Below, piece by piece: positions 28,324-34,884 of a stretch of DNA of 34,884 bases. Source of the DNA: Micrococcales bacterium. GTDB taxonomy: Bacteria > Actinomycetota > Actinomycetes > S36-B12 > CAIYMF01. The position numbers and the translations under genes are program-made. Under the pieces are notes generated by a model. The model worked only from the letters and a program-made list of their open reading frames with translations, searched no databases and was not told the origin of the DNA. Where the stretch lies: NCBI GenBank assembly GCA_024641605.1, contig JAHECT010000006.1, positions 1 to 34,884 of the forward strand. Reading direction: 5' to 3'. Numbering within the stretch: the stretch's first letter is position 1; each line of letters opens with the position of its first letter.

Positions 28324-29445
28324 TCAGCCGGCGAGGGCCCGTTCCACGTCCTCGGTCACAAGCACGCCGACGAGCCGCCCGGCCGCGTCGGCGACGAGGT
28401 ACTGCGCGGCGGGTGAGGCCTGGATCAGCCCGATCAGCGCCTCACCCGAGGCCTCGTAGGGCACCGGAGCCCCCGTCGGGACGGCCGCCGACACCGACGA
28501 CACCGGGACCCAGGGGCGCCGTTCGGCGGGGACCGCGGAGACAGCGGCCTCGTTGGCCACCGCGACGGGGCGACCCTCGGCGTCGGTCACGACGAGGGCG
28601 CTCGCACCCGCCTCGTCCCGGCGCCGCAGCGCCTCGGCAAGCGGCATGTCGGCCGCCACGGCCACGACCGCTCGCACCAGCCGGGCGACCGCCAGGCCGG
28701 GGACCCGCGCCTCGACCCGGGCCCGACGGAGTGCATCGGAGGCCCCCGCGAAGAGGTAGGCGGAGATCAGCCCGGCGATCGCCACCGTGATGAGGTCGGG
28801 ACTGCCTCCGGCGCGCCAGATCAGTGTCAGCGGCAGCACGAACACCCCGACCGCGACGAGGCGGCCGGCCCACGCGGCCACGACCGTGGCCCGGCTCTCG
28901 TCGGAGGTCACCCCCCACACGAGGCTCTTGAGCACCGCGCCGCCGTCGAGCGGGAGTCCCGGGAGCGCGTTGTAGATGCCGAGGAGCACGTTGGTCCAGG
29001 CCAGGGCCGAGGCGACGGCCCATACCGGTCCGTCCCCCGTGTTCCGGGCCACCGCGGCGCACCCGAGCCCGATGAGCAGCGACGTCGCCGGGCCGGCGGC
29101 CGCGATCAGCCCCTCGCGCAGCGCCGAACGCGAGCGGCGCTCGTAGGAGGTGTAGCCGCCGAGCACCCACAGCGTGATGCTGTGGACGGGATAGCCGGCC
29201 GCCCGCGCCACCCACGCGTGCGCGAGCTCGTGGCCGAGGATGGTGACGTAGAACAGCACCGCGAAGACCAGCGAGAGGACCACCGCCGAACCGGCGCCTC
29301 CGGGTCGGGCGGCGAAGCTGTCCGACCAGAGCCAGGCGATGATCCCGATCCCGAGCAGCCCGCTCCAGGGCATGGACACGGGGATGGATCCGAGGCGGAA
29401 CCGCAGCCCGGGCGTCGCCCGTCGTCCGTCCGCGTCCTCGGCCAT
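28324..29445 (-). CDS. M50 site-2-type zinc metalloprotease with C-terminal CBS domains
   Basis: ILGHELAHAWVAR (HEXXH), YNALPGLPLDGGAVL (NXXPXXPLDGG), CBS-like ADMPLAEALRRRDEAGASALVVTDAEGRPVAV. Confidence 0.92.
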   Translation of the reverse strand: MAEDADGRRATPGLRFRLGSIPVSMPWSGLLGIGIIAWLWSDSFAARPGGAGSAVVLSLVFAVLFYVTILGHELAHAWVARAAGYPVHSITLWVLGGYTSYERRSRSALREGLIAAAGPATSLLIGLGCAAVARNTGDGPVWAVASALAWTNVLLGIYNALPGLPLDGGAVLKSLVWGVTSDESRATVVAAWAGRLVAVGVFVLPLTLIWRAGGSPDLITVAIAGLISAYLFAGASDALRRARVEARVPGLAVARLVRAVVAVAADMPLAEALRRRDEAGASALVVTDAEGRPVAVANEAAVSAVPAERRPWVPVSSVSAAVPTGAPVPYEASGEALIGLIQASPAAQYLVADAAGRLVGVLVTEDVERALAG

Positions 29446-29517
29446 CCGACCACCCTAGGTCCGGTCCGGGCGGCGCGCGTGCGGCGCGCTGTCCGAGGCT
29501 GGCCCTACTGTGCCGCC

Positions 29518-30402
29518 ATGACCGCAACACCCGCCGGGGGCGTGCCCCCCCTCGATCCCGCGGAGGCGTGGGAGACCCCGGCCGTCCCGTCGCTGTCCCC
29601 GTCGCGGGCCGGCGACTTCATGACCTGTCCGCTGCTCTACCGGTTCCGGGTGGTCGACCGCCTGCCCGAGCCGCCGAGCCGGGAGGCGTTGCGCGGCACC
29701 CTCGTCCACCAGGTGCTCGAGGACCTGTTCGACCTGCCGGCGCAGGACCGCACGCTGGATCGCGCCACCGCCATGGTGCCCACGGCCTGGGAGTCGGTCC
29801 GGTCGCAGTCCACCGACGCGGTCGAGGAGCTCTTCGACGGGCCCGAGGACGCCGCAGCCTGGCTCGCCTCGGCCGAGCCCCTGCTGGCGACCTACTTCGG
29901 GCTCGAGGACCCGGCCGCCCTGGAGCCCGCCGAGCGGGAGCTGCGGGTGGAGACGACCCTCGACGACGGCCTCGTGCTGCGGGGTTACGTCGACCGGCTC
30001 GACCGCAACCCGGCGGGTGAGACCCGCGTGGTCGACTACAAGACGGGACGGGCGCCCCGTGAGGCGTTCGAGCAGAAGGCCCTGTTCCAGATGCGCTTCT
30101 ACGCGCTCGTCCTCTGGCGGGCCACCGGCACCGTCCCGCGAGTGCTGCAGCTGCTCTACCTCGGCGACGGGCAGGTCCTGCGCTACTCCCCCGACGAGGC
30201 CGACCTGCTGGCGACCGAGCGCAAGGTCCGTGCCCTCTGGGCGGCGATCCAGCGCGCGCACGAGTCCGGCGACTGGCGAGCCTCCCCGTCGCGACTGTGC
30301 GACTGGTGCGCGCACCGGGCGCTGTGCCCGGCCCACGGCGGCACCCCACCGCCCCTGCCCTCGGCCGGTCCTGCGGCGGCGGGCGGGCAGCCGCCGGGTT
30401 AG
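29518..30402 (+). CDS. RecB/Cas4-like PD-(D/E)XK nuclease with probable 4Fe-4S cysteines
   Basis: GTLVHQVLEDLF, LRGYVDRLD...VVDYKTG, QMRFYAL; MTCPLLYRF plus CDWCAHRALCP cysteine set. Confidence 0.88.
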   Translation: MTATPAGGVPPLDPAEAWETPAVPSLSPSRAGDFMTCPLLYRFRVVDRLPEPPSREALRGTLVHQVLEDLFDLPAQDRTLDRATAMVPTAWESVRSQSTDAVEELFDGPEDAAAWLASAEPLLATYFGLEDPAALEPAERELRVETTLDDGLVLRGYVDRLDRNPAGETRVVDYKTGRAPREAFEQKALFQMRFYALVLWRATGTVPRVLQLLYLGDGQVLRYSPDEADLLATERKVRALWAAIQRAHESGDWRASPSRLCDWCAHRALCPAHGGTPPPLPSAGPAAAGGQPPG

Positions 30403-30411
30403 CGTTGGCGG

Positions 30412-31146
30412 GTGACCCCCGCTGCTCGCGCGACCTCGCTCACCAAGGTGTACGGCTCCGGCGACACCCGTGTGACCGCGCTGGACGCCGTCGACTGCGA
30501 GATCGCGGCAGGGCGGTTCACCGCCATCATGGGGCCCTCGGGGTCGGGCAAGAGCACGCTCATGCACTGCCTCGCCGGGCTGGACTCGGTGACCTCGGGC
30601 CAGGTGTGGATCGGCGACACCGAGCTCTCGACCCTGTCGGACAAGGCCCTCACCCGGCTGCGCCGTGACTCGGTCGGCTTCGTCTTCCAGGCCTTCAACC
30701 TGGTCCCGACGCTGACGGCGCTGGAGAACATCACCCTCCCGCTGGACATCGCAGGCCGCCGTCCCGACCGTGGCTGGCTGGACACCGTGGTCGACACGGT
30801 CGGGCTGCGTGACCGCCTCGGCCACCGCCCCAGCGAGCTGTCCGGCGGGCAGCAGCAGCGCGTCGCGTGCGCCCGCGCACTGGCCAGCCGGCCCACGATC
30901 GTCTTCGCCGACGAGCCGACAGGCAACCTCGACTCGCGCTCGGGCGCGGAGGTGCTCGGGTTCCTGCGACGAAGCGTGGACGAGTTCGGGCAGACGATCG
31001 TCATGGTGACCCACGACCCGGGCGCCGCGTCCTACAGCGACAGGGTGCTCTTCCTGGCCGACGGCCGCATCGTGGACGAGATGGCCTCGCCGACCGCGGA
31101 CTCCGTCCTCGAGCGCATGAAGGCGTTCGAGGCGGCCAGGGCCTAG
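30412..31146 (+). CDS. ABC transporter ATP-binding protein (MacB/LolD type)
   Basis: GPSGSGKSTLMHCLAGLD, LSGGQQQRVACARAL, IVFADEPTGNLDS. Confidence 0.95.
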   Translation: MTPAARATSLTKVYGSGDTRVTALDAVDCEIAAGRFTAIMGPSGSGKSTLMHCLAGLDSVTSGQVWIGDTELSTLSDKALTRLRRDSVGFVFQAFNLVPTLTALENITLPLDIAGRRPDRGWLDTVVDTVGLRDRLGHRPSELSGGQQQRVACARALASRPTIVFADEPTGNLDSRSGAEVLGFLRRSVDEFGQTIVMVTHDPGAASYSDRVLFLADGRIVDEMASPTADSVLERMKAFEAARA

Positions 31147-31150
31147 CGCC

Positions 31151-33691
31151 GTGCTCCGCGCTGCGCTCCGCTCGCTGCTCCAGCACAAGCTCCGGCTGTC
31201 GCTGACGCTCCTCGCCGTGGTCGTCGGCGTCGCGTTCGTCGCCGGCACCTACATCTTCACCGACTCCCTCAAACGCTCGTTCGACGCGTTGTTCGAGGCA
31301 CCTCAGCCCGACGTGATCGTGACCGTCGACGCACCCGACTTCGGCGGCGGCGGGCCCGACGCCGCGCCCCGCGAGACGCCCACGCTCCCTCAGTCCTACA
31401 TCGCCGACGTCGCCGCGGTCGACGGCGTCGCGGCGGCGTACGGCCTCGTGAGCGGCGACGGCGCGATCGTCATCGACTCCGACGGGATGGTGGTGGGCGC
31501 GGCGGGTCCGCCGGCCAGGGGCACCACCTGGATCCCGGACGAGGCCATCAGTCCCCTCACGCTCGTGGACGGCCGCGGTCCTCAGGGCCCCGACGAGGTC
31601 GCCCTCCTCGAGTCGACCGCGGAGGCGGCGGGCGTCGAGGTGGGTGGGCGCGTCCGCCTCGAGACGAACGGCGGCTCGGTGGAGCCCTTGGTCGTCGGCG
31701 TCGTCACCCGAGGGGTGTCCGGCAGCGACGGGAGCACCCTCGCGGTGTTCGACCTGCCCACGGCCCAGCGACTGCTCCTCGACTCGGAGCCGGTCGTGAC
31801 CGGGATCCAGGTCCGTGCCGACGAGGGCGTCTCCCAGGACGTGCTCGCCCAGCGCATCACGGCGGCGCTGCCGGAGGACGTTCGCGTCCAGACCGGCCAG
31901 CAGCGCAGCGCCGACATCGCCGAGCGCCTCGAGGAGGCGTTCCAGTTCATCAACACCTTCCTCCTGGCGTTCGCCTTCATCGCGCTCTTCGTCGCGGTCT
32001 TCCTCATCTACAACACGTTCTCGATGCTCATCGCGCAGCGCACGCGCGAGCTGGCTCTCCTGCGCGCGGTCGGGGCCTCGCGCGGTCAGGTACGGCGCTC
32101 GGTCCTCCTCGAGGCGCTGGTCCTCGGCATCCTGGCGGCCGGGATCGGCCTGGTCGGCGGCGTGCTCGTCTCCCGCGGTCTCACGTTGCTGCTGCGCGCC
32201 TTCGGCGCGGACCTGCCCTCGGGACCGCTCGTGCTCGAGCCGCGGACCGTCATGGTGTCGCTCGTGGTCGGCGTCGTCGTCACGCTGGTGTCCGCCTACG
32301 TCCCGGCCCGCCGCGCGGCCGTCGTGCCGCCCGTGGCCGCCATGCGCGACGAGGTCTCCCTCCCCAACCGGTCCCTCTGGGTGCGCACCGGGCTGGGCGC
32401 CGTCCTCCTCGTGGTCGCCGTGCTCACCGCCCGTGCCGGTCTCGCCTCCGTCGACGACGGCGAGCGGGCCGCCTCACTGGCCGGGGTGAGCGCCCTGGCG
32501 GCGCTCGTCGCGGTCATCGCGCTGGCCCCCGTGGCCGGGCGCGGGGTGCTGTGGGTGCTCGGCGCACCGTTCTCCGGCTCCGTCGTCGGCCGGCTGGCCC
32601 GGGAGAACGGGCGCCGCAACCCGCGGCGCACCGCTGCCACGGCCAGCGCACTGGCCATCGGTCTCGCCCTCATGACCACGATCGGCGTCATCGCCGCGTC
32701 CACCAAGGCCTCGGTCGCTACCGTCATCGACGACACGATCGGTGCGGACTTCGTCGTGTTCGGAGCCAAGTTCCAGCCGTTCGTGCCGGACGTGTATCAG
32801 GCGGTGAAGGACACCCCCGGCACGGCCGCGGTGACCTTCGTGCGCCAGGTGCCCATCACCGTCGACGAGGAGCAGAGCGTGCTCACCGGCGTCGAGGTGG
32901 CCGCCTTCCCGCTCGTCGTGGACTTCGAGATGCAGTCCGGCTCCTTCGCCGACATGGCCCTCGGCGACGCCGTCGTCGACGACGCGACCGCCGAGACCCT
33001 CGGCCTCGAGGTCGGCGACCGGGTGGAGGGCACCTTCGTCAACGGGGAGGCGCCGCTGCGCCTGATCGGGGTCTACACCGCGGCCGGCCCCTACGTCGGG
33101 TTCGTGACGGGGATCAACACGTTGTCCTCCATCGGCTCGCGGGAGCTGGACTCGGCCGTCTACGTCCGCGTCGCCGACGGCGCCGACCCGGCCACGGTCC
33201 GCACCGACCTCGAGGCCGAGCTCGCCGCCTTCCCCGCGGTGGAGCTGCAGGACCAGGCCAGCCTCAAGGAACAGGTCAACGGCCAGTTCGACCGGGTGTT
33301 CGGGTTCATCTACGCCCTTCTCGCGCTGGCCGTGGTCGTCGCCTTCATCGGGATCGTCAACACCCTCGCCCTGTCCGTGCACGAGCGCCGACGCGAGGTG
33401 GGCCTGCTGCGCGCCGTGGGGACGAGCCGGCCGCAGGTCCGGCGCATGGTCGTGCTCGAGGCCGTCCTCATCAGCGTGTTCGGCGCCGCGCTCGGCGTCG
33501 CCCTCGGCGTCGTGTACGGCGCACTGCTCCAGCGCGTGCTGGAGCCGCAGGGCATCACCGAGCTCGCCATCCCCACGGGCCAGATCTGGATGTTCCTCGC
33601 CCTCGCGGTGGTGGGCGGCCTGCTCGCCGCGCTGTGGCCGGCGATCACCGCCAGCCGGCTCGACGTCCTGCGGGCGATCGCCACCGAGTGA
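31151..33691 (+). CDS. FtsX/MacB-type ABC transporter permease
   Basis: 846 aa, two FtsX-like segments (LALLRAVGASRGQVRRSVLLEALVLG; VGLLRAVGTSRPQVRRMVVLEAVLISVFG); 4 nt after the ATPase stop. Confidence 0.94.
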   Translation: MLRAALRSLLQHKLRLSLTLLAVVVGVAFVAGTYIFTDSLKRSFDALFEAPQPDVIVTVDAPDFGGGGPDAAPRETPTLPQSYIADVAAVDGVAAAYGLVSGDGAIVIDSDGMVVGAAGPPARGTTWIPDEAISPLTLVDGRGPQGPDEVALLESTAEAAGVEVGGRVRLETNGGSVEPLVVGVVTRGVSGSDGSTLAVFDLPTAQRLLLDSEPVVTGIQVRADEGVSQDVLAQRITAALPEDVRVQTGQQRSADIAERLEEAFQFINTFLLAFAFIALFVAVFLIYNTFSMLIAQRTRELALLRAVGASRGQVRRSVLLEALVLGILAAGIGLVGGVLVSRGLTLLLRAFGADLPSGPLVLEPRTVMVSLVVGVVVTLVSAYVPARRAAVVPPVAAMRDEVSLPNRSLWVRTGLGAVLLVVAVLTARAGLASVDDGERAASLAGVSALAALVAVIALAPVAGRGVLWVLGAPFSGSVVGRLARENGRRNPRRTAATASALAIGLALMTTIGVIAASTKASVATVIDDTIGADFVVFGAKFQPFVPDVYQAVKDTPGTAAVTFVRQVPITVDEEQSVLTGVEVAAFPLVVDFEMQSGSFADMALGDAVVDDATAETLGLEVGDRVEGTFVNGEAPLRLIGVYTAAGPYVGFVTGINTLSSIGSRELDSAVYVRVADGADPATVRTDLEAELAAFPAVELQDQASLKEQVNGQFDRVFGFIYALLALAVVVAFIGIVNTLALSVHERRREVGLLRAVGTSRPQVRRMVVLEAVLISVFGAALGVALGVVYGALLQRVLEPQGITELAIPTGQIWMFLALAVVGGLLAALWPAITASRLDVLRAIATE

Positions 33692-33712
33692 CCTGCTCGC
33701 GCTCGTAGCAGG
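33692..33712. terminator. Possible hairpin between convergent permease and HAD genes
   Basis: CCTGCT-CGCGCTCGT-AGCAGG, 6-bp perfect stem directly after the permease stop. Confidence 0.4.
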
Positions 33713-33724
33713 CGTGCGCTGCGA

Positions 33725-34417
33725 TCAGGGGGCCTGCGGTCCGGCCGCCCAGTCCGCCGACCAGGCGCCGAGGATCTCCGGTGTGAGACCGACCAGCGTG
33801 TCCACGAGCACCAGGCCCACGGCCGGTTCCAGCGGCACCAGGGAGGGCACCCCCACGACGAGCGCCCCGCTGGCCAGACCGGAGGTGACCCCGGTGTGGG
33901 AGTCCTCGAGCACGACGCAGTCCCGAGGCCGGACCCCGAGGCGCTGCGCGGCCAGCAGGTAGGGGTCCGGGAAGGGCTTCGTGCGCTCCCCCTCGTCGCC
34001 GGCGACCGAGGTCGCGAAGACCTCGTGGCCCACCTCGTGCAGCACCGCGTCGTGGACCGCCTCGACAAGATTGCGCCACGACGCCGAGACCAGGGCGCAC
34101 GGGACGCCGAGCGCGTCCAGCGCCTCGAGCAGCTCGCGTGCTCCCGCACGCCAGTGGACGGCCTCGGTGCGCAGCCGACGCTCCATCGTCGCGATGAGCA
34201 GGGCGGCGACCTCGTCGTGGTCGTGCCCTCCCCCCGCGTGCCGGACCATGTAGTCCACCGCCAGCTCGAGCGGACCGCCGACGAGCGCCGCCTGGTGCTC
34301 GGGACCCCAGTCGGCACCGAGGGAGGCCATCACCTCGGCCTCGGCGTCGTACCAGATCGACTCGGTCTCGACGAGCGTGCCGTCCATGTCGAACAGGACC
34401 GCGGCGGGAAGGCTCAT
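33725..34417 (-). CDS. HAD-superfamily phosphatase (beta-phosphoglucomutase-like)
   Basis: MSLPAAVLFDMDGTLVETE; ALVSASWRN; VVLEDSHTGVTSGLASGALVVGVP. Start ATG 34417 overlaps the metH stop. Confidence 0.92.
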   Translation of the reverse strand: MSLPAAVLFDMDGTLVETESIWYDAEAEVMASLGADWGPEHQAALVGGPLELAVDYMVRHAGGGHDHDEVAALLIATMERRLRTEAVHWRAGARELLEALDALGVPCALVSASWRNLVEAVHDAVLHEVGHEVFATSVAGDEGERTKPFPDPYLLAAQRLGVRPRDCVVLEDSHTGVTSGLASGALVVGVPSLVPLEPAVGLVLVDTLVGLTPEILGAWSADWAAGPQAP

Positions 34418-34884
34418 GTCGCGTTGAAGTACTTCGCCTCGGGGTGGTGCACGATCATGGCCGACGTCGACTGCTCCGGATGGAGCTGGAACTCCTCGGA
34501 GAGCTCCACCCCGATGCGGGCCGGGTCGAGCAGGTCCACCAGCACCGTCTGCTGCTCGACGTCGGGGCACGCGGGGTAGCCGAACGAGTAGCGCGAGCCG
34601 CGATAGCCCTGATCGGAGATCAGCCGGCCCCGGTCGAGGTCGTCCTCGTCACCGAACCCGAGCTCCCCGCGGATCCGGGCGTGCCACTTCTCCGCGAGCG
34701 CCTCGGTGAGCTGGACCGAGAGCCCGTGCAGCTCCAGGTAGTCGCGGTAGGCGTTCTCGGCGAACAGCTTCGCGGTCGCCTCGGCCACCCGGGAGCCCAT
34801 GGTGACGACGTGGAAGGCCACCACGTCGGTCTCGCCGCTCCCCACGGGGCGGAAGAAGTCGGCCAGGCAGAGGTGCCGGTCCCG
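34414..34884 (-). CDS. metH: Cobalamin-dependent methionine synthase, C-terminal part, runs off the right edge
   Basis: RDRHLCLADFFRPVGSGETDVVAFHVVTMG...RGELGF...GYRGSRYSFGYPACPDVEQQ...EEFQLHPEQSTSAMIVHHPEAKYF: MetH activation domain signature. Confidence 0.9.
   Translation of the reverse strand, partial: RDRHLCLADFFRPVGSGETDVVAFHVVTMGSRVAEATAKLFAENAYRDYLELHGLSVQLTEALAEKWHARIRGELGFGDEDDLDRGRLISDQGYRGSRYSFGYPACPDVEQQTVLVDLLDPARIGVELSEEFQLHPEQSTSAMIVHHPEAKYFNAT

Noticed and set aside
29455-31248. 597-aa minus-strand ORF
   Set aside because: Antisense to the RecB-like nuclease and ABC ATPase genes.
1-34884. CRISPR arrays, tRNA/rRNA genes, insertion sequences, prophage genes
   Set aside because: No regularly spaced repeats, tRNA-like cloverleaf sequence or transposase/integrase motifs noticed by reading; tRNAscan or Infernal was not run.

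Overview
High-GC actinobacterial chromosomal window with about 31 coding genes and no CRISPR, tRNA/rRNA or mobile element that I could recognise. From about 9.25 kb to 30.4 kb it is the Pup-proteasome neighbourhood: M24 peptidase, 5'-3' exonuclease, a lipoprotein, HelY-type helicase, diacylglycerol kinase, TatC, TatA, a small zinc-ribbon protein, PafC, PafB, two FKBP isomerases, PafA, PrcA, PrcB, Pup (C-terminal GGQ), Dop, Mpa/ARC (C-terminal GQYL), TrmI, an M50 protease and a RecB/Cas4-like nuclease. The left flank carries KamA (lysine 2,3-aminomutase family) divergent from a kdd-like dehydrogenase that is translationally coupled to a YtcJ-like amidohydrolase, then a desaturase/ferredoxin-reductase pair divergent from a PucR-type regulator, an Lrp/AsnC regulator and an acyl-CoA dehydrogenase. 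The right flank has a MacB/FtsX-type ABC exporter, a HAD phosphatase and the end of a MetH-like gene. Most of this is known biology. The least explained signals are non-coding: (i) about eleven start codons placed 6-8 nt downstream of a TANNNT -10 element, which suggests widespread leaderless transcription; (ii) an exact 15-bp promoter element shared by pup and mpa, which are leadered, while pafA and dop look leaderless; (iii) -10 elements built on the upstream gene's stop codon; (iv) a perfect 7-3-7 palindrome directly after the inferred tatA -10; (v) a pup 5'UTR hairpin exposing an anti-Shine-Dalgarno sequence. The uncharacterised zinc-ribbon gene and the cytosolic/lipoprotein FKBP pair inside the proteasome cluster are the best protein-level leads.
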